The position numbers were made by a program, and so were the translations under genes. A DNA stretch of 64,000 bases from Phaeosaccion multiseriatum. Its lineage: Eukaryota > Ochrophyta, other classes. Below, in pieces: positions 54,163-64,000 of this stretch. The first letter of the stretch is position 1, and each line of letters starts with the position of its first letter. The notes beneath the pieces were generated by a model. It was given only the letters and a program-made list of their open reading frames with translations, was not told where the DNA came from and did not search any database. The stretch covers positions 4,464,001 to 4,528,000 of the forward strand of contig OZ218953.1 of assembly GCA_965112735.1 (NCBI GenBank). The letters run 5' to 3'.

Positions 54163-57100
54163 ATGAAGAAGAAGAGGGGGAGGAGCAGAAGCTGGAGCCG
54201 CAGCCCGAGCGAAAGGAGTGGGAGAGCGAGCAGATGCCCCAGCCGCACCAGGAGCGAAAGGAGTGGGAGGGGGAGCAGACACACCAGCAGCAGGAAGCAC
54301 AGGCAGAGGAGTGAGTATCGCAAACATCGCGGTCGCTCCAGGAGGGAGGTAGAGGAGGACAGATCGAACAAGAATTTCCGGGCTAAGATCTTGGAGTGGC
54401 TCGTGAACGACTCGATGCACACCACCGAGTTCAAGCACGGCTGGCCCACCAAGGAGCGCTGCGAGGACGTGACCAAGAACCTGTATGGCACGCTCCTCAC
54501 GCTGAGACGCTGGGGCGACCTGAAGCGGTTAGTGGAGGGGGGGAGAGGAGGAGGACGACGAGAAGGAGGAGTGCACAGACAGGATAGCTTCTACCTTTTG
54601 GCTTGTGCGTGTGTTTTTTTGGATGATGAGCCCGTGTTCTTGCATCCCTTAAGCCAGCGCGCTTCCCTTTTCTCCTGCCGCGTACACACATCGCCTCGAT
54701 ATGCGCAGGCGCACTCGTCTGAGCCTGTCAATGGCTCTAGTCTGCACGGCAAGCATCAAGGAGCTGGACATTGTGTGTAACGCTCTCTATCGGGATTGGG
54801 CGGAGGAAGACGACGAGGACAACACGGTAAAAATGCTCTTCACTGAAGGACTTATCCTCCAAGTGGTCTTGCCCCTTCTCGACGAGGGCCAGCTACCGGA
54901 GCGTCCGAGCGGGAGGGAGCTAGGCAGCATACTGAGGGAGGTGACGTATAAGCTGCTTCAAACAGGAAGGCCTCGCCCCGGCGACTACCTCGAAGATGCC
55001 TACAGAATCCTAAAGACGCTTTGGGTGAGGCTGCATGCCTTGGGCGATGGCAAAGAGCGTCGCGATGATGACGAGGAGGACCGCGGCATTGCCGTACGGC
55101 ACTTGGAGGACTGGGTGGAGCGGCAAACCGACGTCTATGCCTATCAGAAGAGGTTTGTGGGTTGGGCATCGGAAATGCTCCGGTCGATGGAGGAGGCAGA
55201 TACTTCCCAGCCTTCTTCTTCCTCGGCTGCGAACGGAGCAAGAGGAGGGGGGAGGAGTGGGCAAGGAAGCTGGTCAAGGAGACGAGAGGAAAGCGAGGAG
55301 GAGGATCCGACACCAGGAGAGGAGGAGTCCAGCGGGGACGAGGTCGAGGACGAGGAGAGCGGGGAGGAAGAAGAGGAGAACGAGCAGGAAGAAGAAGAAG
55401 AAGAAGAAGAAGAAGAAGAGGAGGAGGACGAGGAGGAGGAGAGGAAGAGAAAGGAGCAGAAGCGAAAGGCCAACGGGCAGCGAGACGAGGAGGAGGAAGA
55501 GGAGGAGGAGAGGAGGAGGAGGAAGAGAAAGGAGGGGAAGCGGAAGGCCAGCAGGCAGCCGGACGAGGACAAGCAAGCAGCGCCACCATCAGGGAACGGA
55601 GAGCAAATGCAATATGATGGGGGTGGTCGTGGTGAGCAGGAGGAGGAGCGTAGGGTGGAGGAAAGGCAAGAGAAGGAGAATGAGCAGAGCAAGGGGAGAG
55701 AAAAGAAGCGGAGGAAGAAGGAGAAAGACGATGAGCGCGAGAATGAATGACGAGAGCTGACAGACAAGAAGCAGCAGCAAGAGCAGGAGCAAGAAGATGG
55801 GAGAAATGCTGAACAAGGAAATGTCCACAATGGGGAAAGGGTTCTTCATTCTTCTGCAGTGAAGAGCAAGAAGAAATCTTTCGCCGCCAAGAAGACTCAC
55901 CAACGTCGAACAAAGGAGCTGGAGGCGAGCAAGAATAAAGGGGCACCAGCAACAGCAGCAGCAGCAGCAGGAGCACAAAAAGCCGTAGAGACAGGTTCCG
56001 ACTGTGACAACAGTGTTATGGTGCTGATGCGACGTATCTTTCTCGAGGATGAGGAGACTGACACCGCCACCAAGCAGCAGCAGCAGCAGCAGCAGAAGAA
56101 GAAGAAAAAGAACGGGGAGGACCTCGCGACAGGTCCTGCACGCAGAAGCACGTGCAGGCGGAGCAAGCATCCGCTGAAGCCAGGGATGGCAGTGCATGTG
56201 ACGAAGCACAGCGGCGACGAGTGCAGGGGCTACGTGATTCGCGACAGGTGAGTCAGAATAACAAGGATGATCAAGGGATTGATACGACGGTCGCTTGGTA
56301 TGTGGGTCGGTCAGTCGGGTGCAGGAGCGGGGAATGGGGGTTGGAGGGGAGGGAGAGGGGCAGGAGAGGGAGTAGCAGCAGGGACGAGAAGCGAGAATAA
56401 TGGGGAGGAGGGGAGGGGAAGGGAAGGGAAGGCTCCACTTATGGTCTTTTTCTTACATTGCTCCTGCATTTGTCTGCTTGCTCCGCTCGCCCCTGGCCCC
56501 TCGCCCTCCCCCCGCAATCGAATGACCGCACAGAGGCGACGCGACCTACGACATCATGTGTCAAGCAGACGGTGTGGCGCAGAGAAAGCCGGGTCGGCCC
56601 GTCGGACGAGGCACGCTACTCAAAGTGCAGACTCGAGGCACTTTGGAGGCCCTGGATGAAATGGAGGGCAAGAGGAAGACCGTCACGCGGGTGAGTGAGA
56701 GAGGGAAGAGGGAGAGAGTGCTGGCTCTCGCCCGAGGGGAGGGACCCTGTTTTCTCTCCTCTCACACTCAGAACGACACTGAAGTCTCCACGAAAGTCTC
56801 TGTGTCCTTCCTTCTCACAACATTTACTCTTCGCTTTTCGCCTTTCCTCCTCCTCTTCTATTTGTCCCGATTCTTATCTTGTCTTGTCTTGTCTTCTCTG
56901 CAGGACGAGCTGAGGACGGCCATTCAGGAATGGATGGAGAAGGGATCGAAAACGGACCTGGCTAGCCTGCATGAGTACCTGACCAAAAAGTATACGGGGT
57001 CCTTCTCGGAGTGCGAGACGTTTATCCGAGATTGCAGGGCGGAGGCTCTTCGGAAACGCAAGCAGCAGCAGCAGGAGCAAGATGAGGATGGAGGTGAAGA

Positions 57101-57488
57101 GGAGGAGGAGGAGGACGAGGAGGAGGGTGGAAATACAGGGGGGCAAGACGAGGTAGGGGGTGAAAGTGGAGAGGACGAGGGCGAGTGGAGTGATAACGCG
57201 GTTCAGCAACTAAAGGCGGGGGGAGGTGGGGGTAGAGAAGAGGACCCTAACAACCCAGGAGTGGAGGAATCGAAAGGGGGGGAGGGCGATGCGGCGGAGG
57301 AGGAGGAGGAGGAAGAGGAGGTGGGGGGTTGCAGGCACACAGAGATGCAGACTGAGCCCCAATTCCTGCAGTCACAGCGACTGACCCGTGCGAGGCACCA
57401 GGAGCAGGAGCAAGAGGAAAGCAGTGCTAGCCAAGGCAACACAAGCTCCCCTCCCAAACGGATGCTGAGAAGTAGAGGGCAGAAGTAG
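54163..57488 (+). CDS. Charged nuclear protein with a DEK_C-like C-terminal domain, 822 aa
   Basis: Proposed exons: 54163-54527, 54754-55631, 55764-56247, 56534-56690, 56904-57488. The N-terminus is Arg/Ser-rich (RSRSWSRSPSERSG), as in nuclear speckle proteins. A helical region follows (AKILEWLVNDSMHTTEFKHG, ELDIVCNALYRDWAEED), then long Glu/Lys/Arg tracts. A small basic segment (LKPGMAVHVTKHSG then ECRGYVIRDRGDATYDIMC) looks like a KOW/Tudor-type beta barrel. The last exon opens with DELRTAIQEWMEKGSKTD then LASLHEYLTKKYTGSFSECE, resembling the DEK_C winged-helix fold. Chromatin or RNA-processing function is inferred. An in-frame TGA at 55748-55750 breaks the unspliced frame. A 132-nt intron (55632-55763, donor GTG|GTGAGC, acceptor TGACAG|AC) removes it without a shift. 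Otherwise the locus is two genes or a broken one. Confidence 0.68.
55380..55545 (+). repeat. GAA/GAG coding repeat
   Basis: GAAGAAGAA and GAGGAG triplets encode a Glu run and are followed by two copies of a segment coding RKRKE.KRKA..Q.DE, an internal duplication of about 75 bases in the DEK_C-like gene. Confidence 0.75.
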
Positions 57489-57666
57489 AGTTGCGGTGGG
57501 CGAGAGAAGAGGAGGGAGAGCGATCGAACCCAAACTTCCATGTTAAACCCTTAAGTCATCTATGATTGGCTAAAAGTAACGTCCCCGACGAACAAACTGG
57601 ATTGAGTTCAGCGCGGGAATAAATTGGAAGGAGAGGCACACGTATCAGCCTGTCTGGCTCGCCTTG
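57489..57666 (+). promoter_or_regulatory. Short spacer and promoter region of the ankyrin gene
   Basis: Only 178 bases separate the stop of the DEK_C-like gene from the ankyrin ATG. GATTGGC (57564-57570), a CCAAT-box core, lies about 100 bases upstream of the start. Use as a promoter element is inference. Confidence 0.4.
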
Positions 57667-58592
57667 ATGGAAGAACATAACGCTCTCATAACTTGCATAG
57701 TGCAGCGTGACACTGAAGGGCTGCTTATTAAGCTCCGCTCAATTTGTGATGTCAAGGTCCTGCTTGACACGCCGACGAGGCAAGGATACACACCTCTTGC
57801 AATTGCCAGCGGCCGCGGAGCAACTGAGATAACCAGAGTGCTGCTGGACAATGGGGCGAGCGTGGATAAAGCGAGTCCTGACGACGCTTGCTCCGCGCTT
57901 ATGTACGGTACGTGAGGGAGAGACGGTAGGACTTTGATGTGTTCCGTCACCTGCCGCTCCAATAAAAATCTCACAGTGCACTCTTCGCCCCGTCTATACT
58001 TTCTATCCTTACAGCTTGTAGCGGTGGCCATCTGGACACCGTCAATATCCTACTGGAGAAGGGAGCAAGCGTCCACATGACGGACTCCGAAGGTTGGTCC
58101 CCGCTATTCTATGCGTGCGCTTCCAGCCGAGACGGTGCCACCGAAGTAGTCAAGCGTTTGCTGGAAGAGCTGCGGCACCTGCAGAAAGTTGGGGTGGAAG
58201 GAGCAGCAGGAGGAGGCGGGGGAGGACAAGAGAGAGAGAGGCTGCAGAATGTGGGGGCGGAGGGAGCACGAGGAGGAGGAGGACCAGAGAGAGAGAGACC
58301 ACGTGCCGATCTCATTTCAGCCCATGTCATTGACCGAAAGGACGAGTTCGGCAGCTGTGCATTGCTATTGGCGAGCAAACGCGGTAACGTGGAGTCCACC
58401 GTCCTTCTGATGCGGGCCGGCGCAGACGCCCTCGTGAGGGACGGAGAAGGATACACCGCTTCGGCAAGGGCTCGAGAATGCGGACACGCCGCCTTGCTCG
58501 CTGTAATAGAGGAGGAATCACGTGAGTCTCGTTTTCTGATAAGTGAGTGGAGGCCGGGCCGGGGGCTTTTCCAGGGCAAGACTTTTTCCTAG
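57667..58592 (+). CDS. Ankyrin-repeat protein, about 272 aa
   Basis: Two exons, 57667-57907 and 58015-58592, in frame. Ankyrin repeats are clear: GYTPLAIASGRGATEITRVL then LDNGASVDKA; CSALMYACSGGHLDTVNILL then EKGASVHMTD; GWSPLFYACASSRDGATEVV; FGSCALLLASKRGNVESTVL then LMRAGADALVRD; and a final GYTASARARECGHAALLAVI. A loop with two near-identical copies of LQ.VG.EGA.GGGG..RER interrupts the third repeat and comes from a local DNA duplication. No other domain is seen, so only a protein-binding role can be proposed. The 3' end is uncertain. A donor at 58522 (CAC|GTGAGTC) and an acceptor at about 58638 would give a different tail ending at 58771. Confidence 0.82.
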
Positions 58593-59805
58593 ATCATGCC
58601 CCGCAAAGCAAGCAAGCGGAACGCCTGCCTTTCGCAGTTATTGTGCCAATGAGCACTGACACCTTCCACCCCCCCCTCCTTTCTCCCCCCCTGCTGCCGC
58701 TCGCTTTTCTCTCTTTCACGCCTTCAAGGATGGCGCCGCCGCGGGTGGCTTGTGGTTTTAAGGGAAATTGACACACTGGCAAGCCCTCTGGTACACGAGC
58801 CCACGAATAGCTCGATCCCAGGTGGCAGACAGCACGCCTCGCTAAAAGCCTTGCAGATAGCAGATAGCTGAGATGCCGAAAGAGCAGAGCAACCGAGTCA
58901 CAAGAAACTTTTTTTTTTTTCCTTTTCTTACTTGTTTTTGTGTCCTCGTGTGTACATCACTATACTTGCCACACACCGCCACGGTTCTCTCCGGCCTGCC
59001 GTGGGAACAGAGGCAGACCCACATCAAGCCCCCCCCCCCCCCCCCTTCCACCTCGCTGCACTACAAACAGTGCCTATCCAACCCCAACCCCACCGCACAT
59101 CCCTCCCCTCAGGCCTCGAATCTCTCTCCACACTCCTACACGTTGTTCAATCCATCATCGCCTGGCGAGGCGCCCCTTCCTCCTTCCCTCCTCCCCCATC
59201 GCGAAGCACAGCGAAGACCGACCTCTCGAGGTGAATGCAGTGGGACTTTATGTGACTTATGCCCTCATGTCTCAGCCAGTCTCACTGGCATATGTAACCA
59301 CGGTGCTCGCACCAAGGAGGCATTCTCTAACAACCCCTGCTGCACCCCTCTAGCTCGGAGTAGGAAGGGCACTCGTGCAAATGCTCTCGTGCTCCCGGCC
59401 CCTGTTCCCACCTAGAAAGCACCCTCTTGCAGAGAAAGAAGAACGCCTGGACCGACCTTGCGACACAAATGCGAGCTTCGTTGCAGGTACCGCACGCACC
59501 GCGGGCATGCAAGAGCTCTCGCCTCCCGCTGAGTTCGCTGAGTTCGGGACAGGCATTTGGTCCTGAGCTGATCGGAGGCGCATCAAACAGACACCCTTCC
59601 CCTCCCGAGGGGGGAGGAGGGAAGGGGGGGAGCCCGGGAACGGCGGGGGCACTCTCCGTTTCCGTCGTCACAAAGTGGCCAGGGGTAAGGAGGCATGACA
59701 CCCCCCCCCCCACTCTTACTTTGCAGTCTGTAAGGGTAGGGCAAGAGCTGGACCCCTGAACCACTCGTGTCGTCGCCTTCTTTTTTCTTGGTCGTCACCC
59801 TTTTT
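58593..59805. other. Spacer between convergent genes; no gene supported
   Basis: The region holds a T tract (58909-58920), C tracts (59029-59045, 59699-59710) and several open frames on both strands (58873-59415 plus, 59327-59764 minus) without recognisable domains. One or more further exons of the ankyrin gene could lie at 58638-58771 or beyond. The remainder is probably 3' UTR and spacer. Confidence 0.5.
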
Positions 59806-62364
59806 TCAATCCGTGACACCACCCCCTTCGTCCTTCATAACGGCGACGATCGCACCGGCGATGTAGTCGACATTCGACTCATTGATCCCGCTGAGACTGA
59901 TGCGTCCCGTGGACAGCATGTACACGTGATGCTCGTAGCGAAGCTTGTTGACGTGGTCCTCTGACAGCCCCGTGTAGCTAAACATGCCATTCTGACTGGT
60001 AAGGTGGGCCCAGCCGCCGGGGGCGCCTTTCTCCTCGAGCTTTTGGCGCAGCAGATGTCTCATTTTGTTGATCCTGCCTGGGAGGAGAGAGAGTTGCTCC
60101 TTCCACTGGCTGCAGAGTTCTTCGTCGGTCAAAATGAGCGAGCATACCTTCGCCCCATGCGATGGCGGGTTCGAGTACAGGCATCGGATGATGTCCTTTA
60201 GAGTCGCCTGTGTGCATTTTGGAGTGTGAGGGAGGCAGGAGCGGAGGTAGGAACAGAGGTAGGAATGAGGGAAGGAACAGAATTTTACAAAAAGAAGGGA
60301 ACGGAGAGTTTCAGAAGGGGGACAGATGTAGAGCCTTCAAAACACGGAGCCCATGCTCTGCATTGATCTACATTGATCGAAGCTGTACTCCCTCCTCCCT
60401 CCCCCCTTCTCCCGCCTCGTCCGACCGACCGAGCCGCCTCACCAGCACGTTGCTCGCCTCCTTCGCTGACGCGCACACGACATGCAGTGCACCGAGTCTC
60501 TCCCCGTAGAGCCCCATGTTCTTGCTGAAGGAGCACGCCACAAGCATCTGCATGCCCCGCTCCTGAAAGAGGCGCACGGAGTACGCGTCTTCGTCTAAAT
60601 CGCCAGTCACGAAACCCTGTGGAGGGGACGGCCGGCGAAAAGAGAATGAGAGAGAGGGAGGGGGGGGGGGAGGGAGAAGGAGGGAGGGAGAGAGGGAGGG
60701 AGGAAGAGGGAGAGACGGAGGGAGAGACGGAGGGAGAGCGAGAGAGAGAGGGAGCGGGCAAGGCACGTACTGTCAGCATAACCAAGAGATGCACGCGGCT
60801 GGTGAAGGCAGAGTCGCCAAATCACGATGATGATGATGATGATGATGCTTGTGATTCTCGAGTGCAGTGCGGGCTGACATGAGCCGCCGCCTCCTCAGCT
60901 TAACTGGGGTCCATCCACCCTTGATTTGGACGGATGAATGAATGAATGGATGGATGAATGAATGGATGGATGGATAGAAGGATAGATGTACTCGCATTGC
61001 TCGCTCGTCGTGCCCTGCCGTGCTTCGTCACACGTCGCGGCGTGATCACCACTGCCCCCCCCCTCACCCCACCTGGTAGGCGTTGTCGAACAAGGGAATA
61101 TGGGCCATCTCCTGCATGCAGTCCGCAATGGTCTGCCACTGCTCCTTGGTGGGGTCTAGGCCTGTGGGGTTGTGGGCACACATGTGCAACACCACCACGG
61201 ATCCGCGAGGGGCCGCCCGCAGGTCTTCCAGCAGCCCAATCAGGTTCAGCTCTTCCGCCAATTTGTCGCAGTAGCGGTACTTCTTAAGCAGAGAGGGGTC
61301 TAGGCCGCACATCTGAGAGGTGTATGAGTGTATATGTTTCGCATTGCCAGGGTGAGTGAGGAGGGGGGAGATATGAAAGCGGCCATGAAGGGTGGTGGTG
61401 GTGTAGCACTGTGTTGTCCACAAGGGAATTCGTACGAGAAGGACAGTGAGCTAGTTCAAAGGAGGGCCAGCCAGCGCGAGGAGGACTGGGCATGGAAGGA
61501 AGGCCTACGAGTCAACGGATGGAAGGAGAGATCCGTAAACCTTCTCGGTGCGTAAGAAAAACGAGCACAGAGACACCTGCTACACCTCCTTCCACCTCTG
61601 CCACCGCCCCGTCTCTGATCAACTTACACCTGCCACCTCCCTCCCTCCGATCTCCCCTCCCTTCCCTGACTGACTTACTCACCGCTGGTATTCGAAAGTG
61701 GACCGGCCAAGACACCTCCGGCACCAGCACGCATGCGGGCCCCTTTCCCGCCTCCTTCTCCTTGCCCACGAGCCCCCCCCTGATCAGGAAGTCAAAGGCC
61801 ACTCTGATGGCCCCGGTGCCCCCTACCGCCTGCGCTGTGGCCACTCGTCCCTCCCTGATGGAGGCGCTCTCGGCGGTGAAGAGAAGCTTCTGACAGGCGG
61901 CCTGGAAGGACTTGAGCCCGTCCTGGGGTACGTGCAGTCAATCGTACAGACACACACAGGGGGTTCTCAATGGGTGAGCAAGGTAAGTTAAGCACCGCAA
62001 AGTATGTGTGGGTTGACGGAAAGCAATCAAGCAAGCAACAAGCATCTATTGGAGAGTAGCAACCACTAGTCCCACTTCCACAAAGAGAAGCAGCAGGTCA
62101 TTGAAAACGGACCCCGACCATGCGCCGTATAGAGATACATACCTGGGGCGTGTATTCGAAGTTCTGGCTCTCATCCATGGCCAACCGCCGCATGGCTTCC
62201 CTGACCACGGGCAGAGGAGCAGGGTCGCCATTCTCATCCCGGTACGCCCCCACGCTCACGTTGACCTTGGGTGAAGCTTTGTCTTCCTTGAAAGCTTGCA
62301 CCAGGCTCAGAACCACATCAGGAGGAGGGGCAACCACCTCGGACCAAAAGGACGAAGCGGTCAT
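59806..62364 (-). CDS. Aspartate aminotransferase (glutamate-oxaloacetate transaminase), 425 aa
   Basis: Five exons: 62143-62364, 61683-61922, 61073-61312, 60443-60616, 59806-60207. The chain follows the eukaryotic GOT (subgroup I-alpha) pattern: [77 protein letters not shown]. The PLP lysine is in [15 protein letters not shown] (about K266). [22 protein letters not shown] and [14 protein letters not shown] complete it, with the substrate-binding arginine in the last block. It interconverts aspartate and 2-oxoglutarate with oxaloacetate and glutamate. No presequence precedes the enzyme core ([11 protein letters not shown]), which favours the cytosolic form. It is distinct from the prokaryotic-type aminotransferase at 16962-20539. 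Confidence 0.95.
60640..60765. repeat. GA/GGGA-rich tract in a GOT intron
   Basis: AGAGGGAGGGAGG and AGACGGAGGGAG units fill most of the intron upstream of GOT exon 60443-60616. On the gene's strand they form a long pyrimidine tract. Confidence 0.85.
60931..60985. repeat. GAAT/GGAT tetranucleotide repeat
   Basis: About 13 mixed GAAT and GGAT units lie in the same GOT intron. Confidence 0.85.
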
Positions 62365-62912
62365 CCCTTTCCTTCTTCCTTTCCTTATCTGATCTGTACC
62401 GTCGCTTGATTGATGGATATTGATGGTGGTTGGATATCGTGGTTGTAAGGGAGGGAATTTCCGTTTCAGTTTTTACTTTTTTTTTTTTTTTTTTTTTTTT
62501 CTCTCTCTCTTCTTTCATCTTCTCATCTTCTCTTTCTTTTTGCTCTGGCTCTAACCACACACAGTAAAAACGTAGCTCCGTTAGTTACCGAGCGTACGTA
62601 GCTCAGTTGATTTGAGCTGGAGAAAAAGGGAGGTTCAATTATTTTATATCCTTTCTTCCCTCTTCCTCGATCTTTCACTCTTCCTTTCCTTTGCTTGCTT
62701 TGCTTGCTTTGCTTGCTTTGCTTGCCATCCTACCTCGTCCCCCTTCCCAACCTCTTTCATACAAAATCTTCTTCCTCCTTCTACGACCGAGATGAAGACT
62801 TGCTTCAGTTTCAGTTTCAGCCGTAGGACAAAGGCCGGCCCACCAGCAGCCAGGTGCTTCCGCCACTGCTCCATTGGTCAGTGTGCCGTAGCTAGCTGCT
62901 CTTCCCCTGCCT
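62365..62912. promoter_or_regulatory. Spacer upstream of GOT and downstream of the Cache-like gene
   Basis: It holds an A/T tract of about 26 T (62475-62500), a TTTGCTTGC repeat (62689-62725) and a TTTCAG repeat (62806-62820). The GOT promoter and the 3' UTR of the next minus-strand gene must be here. A tRNA-like box A (TAGCTCAGTTG) and box B-like GGTTCAATTA (62600-62641) are too close together for a tRNA. No gene is supported. Confidence 0.45.
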
Positions 62913-64000
62913 TTAGAGGTCGGCAAGAGTCGCAACAGGCAGGGGGGCAGGCCGCCAAGAAGCGGGACCAACATATTTGGGCACTCCGTCCTGCTGCCTC
63001 ATGGTAAAGGCAGGGGGGTTCCGAGTCGGTATTGCCTGCTGGGGCTGCGATTCTCCCACAGCAGCAGGACGTGGCGGTGCAGAAGGCGTAGGCTTAGCGC
63101 CAGCGGGCCCCTGCGTCGGCCTCTTGTACCTCCTCCAGAACAACACGCAGCAGAGGCAAGCAGCCGCCACAGAGATGACGACGATGCCGGCAATGGCTGC
63201 TCCAGAGAGAGCATCGCCAGACGCCCTCGTCGTCGCGAAGCACGTGGGCTCTTGCAGGCTGGCGTCAGCTTCGGAGCCGGTATCGCAGCACGCCCGCTCC
63301 ACGTACGACCAGTCAGCGGCGTCCGTGTTGGTCCATAGCGTTCTTGGGTACTCCCCGGCCGGCATGCAGTCCTCGGGAGTGAGCTCCTGCCGCGGGGGAG
63401 GAGGGGGGCAGGCAGAGGGAAGGGACAGGAATCAGCGCTTGCTTCGTGCAGTGGGAGGGAGGACGACGGAGCGGCGAGCTCGCCCCGCCACCCCGTTGAC
63501 TCGCTGCCTGAGCGGCAAACCAAGACCAACCTGAGTTGACTCGCACTGGTTCGCGCACACGCTGGCGTCAGAGATGGAGGCCCTGTAGGCTTGCTTGTCG
63601 CACTCGGACAGCTCGAAGACCGGGCACGTGCTTGACTCTGCGACGAGCCGGTCAAGGACGAAGCTGTACTCCACGTTGAGGTCTGTGAAGGTCGACAGCT
63701 TAAAGTCCACTGCCACCACCCCCAGAAAGGTGGAGGGGCTGCGGAGAGGAGAGAGGCGACGCGCAGAGCGAGAGAGGGGGAGGATGGAGGCCAGACTAAG
63801 CGAGGGAACAGACCTGGCTGCTTTCTGGGTTCCAAACACGATCTGCCACAGCAACGTCTTGCTTGTAAGCCGCCTACCTGGTGCTGTGGTCGTAGGCAGA
63901 CGCCGCGCAAGTAGTACCCAACTGGCCGCCCGTGTCGAAGATGTAGGGCTCTGTCCAGGTTGTGAGGTTTTGTGAGCTGCTGTTTCCGCTCCCGATGGCG
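62913..64000 (-). CDS. Single-TM receptor-like protein with Cache-like ectodomain (5' partial)
   Basis: Three exons are visible: 63878 to beyond 64000, 63531-63738 and 62913-63386. The ectodomain part has SQNLTTWTEPYIFDTGGQLG, AYDHST, then PSTFLGVVAVDFKLSTFTDL, a WxEPYI...GVVAVDxxL pattern like the distal half of a Cache sensor domain. A Cys-rich membrane-proximal part (SECDKQAY, SVCANQCEST, ERACCDTG, EPTCFATTR) leads to one TM (AAIAGIVVISVAAACLCCVL) and a short basic, Pro-rich tail of about 75 residues. No kinase or cyclase follows the TM, so any signalling would need partners. Ligand and N-terminal half are unknown because the gene runs off the window. Confidence 0.72.

Noticed and set aside
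58873-59415. 180-aa plus-strand open frame beyond the ankyrin gene
   Set aside because: It begins in a T tract, is Pro/Ser/His-rich and shows no domain. Exon status cannot be supported from sequence alone.
62600-62641. tRNA-like box A and box B sequence
   Set aside because: A D-arm-like stem (GCTC..GAGC) and a T-loop-like GGTTCAA are present, but only about 13 bases lie between them. There is no room for an anticodon arm, and no acceptor stem pairs.

Overview
The window is nuclear DNA from a eukaryote. It has eighteen protein genes on both strands. Almost all are split by short GT-AG introns, and most could be rebuilt exon by exon with the reading frame preserved at every junction. Two gene products begin with a signal-peptide-like stretch followed by a phenylalanine-centred motif (SAFQP in the short-chain dehydrogenase, VGFLQP in the SET-domain protein). 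This resembles the bipartite presequences of algae with a secondary red plastid. Together with the gene set and the GC-rich, repeat-laden introns, it suggests a photosynthetic stramenopile or a relative. That lineage call is inference; no rRNA or plastid gene is present to confirm it.

Layout, left to right: the 3' end of a GSTCD-like methyltransferase gene (+); an unrecognised helical/membrane protein (-, 4285-6857); an inverted-repeat mobile element built around a CCCT tract (7107-8048); an OSCA/CSC/TMEM63 cation channel (+, 8950-16840); a PLP aminotransferase of the class I/II type (-, 16962-20539); a long Trp-rich Sfi1-like repeat protein (+, 20829-24795); a SET-domain methyltransferase of the Rubisco LSMT/SETD3 type (-, 25031-27445); a two-TM protein (+, 28092-30692); a plastid-type short-chain dehydrogenase (+, 31063-34398); the ribosome-biogenesis helicase DDX10/Dbp4 (-, 34621-38480); a GRAM-VASt sterol-transfer protein (+, 38688-43553); a SAM-type mitochondrial carrier family protein (+, 43974-46000); a kaptin homologue (-, 46271-49071); a PP6/Sit4-type phosphatase (+, 49356-51492); an unrecognised low-complexity protein (-, 51748-53439); a charged nuclear protein with a DEK_C-like end (+, 54163-57488); an ankyrin protein (+, 57667-58592); an aspartate aminotransferase (-, 59806-62364); and the 3' end of a Cache-like receptor (-, 62913 to beyond 64000).

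The genes do not form an operon or a single pathway. They are packed as divergent and convergent pairs with spacers of about 100-700 bases. Divergent pairs probably share promoters, and two convergent pairs share short AT-rich islands that probably carry both polyadenylation signals. Introns and spacers are full of minisatellites (38-, 22- and 30-bp units), triplet repeats and GT/CA tracts. These tracts often begin right at splice donors or end right at acceptors. A short motif, GATGGCAGTGGATGG, recurs in several unrelated introns.

The most unusual observations are a kaptin (KICSTOR) homologue in what looks like an alga, an 84-bp tandem duplication that creates two in-frame splice acceptors in the GSTCD-like gene, the inverted-repeat element with a CCCT core, and an in-frame TGA that can be removed as a 132-nt intron in the DEK_C-like gene.
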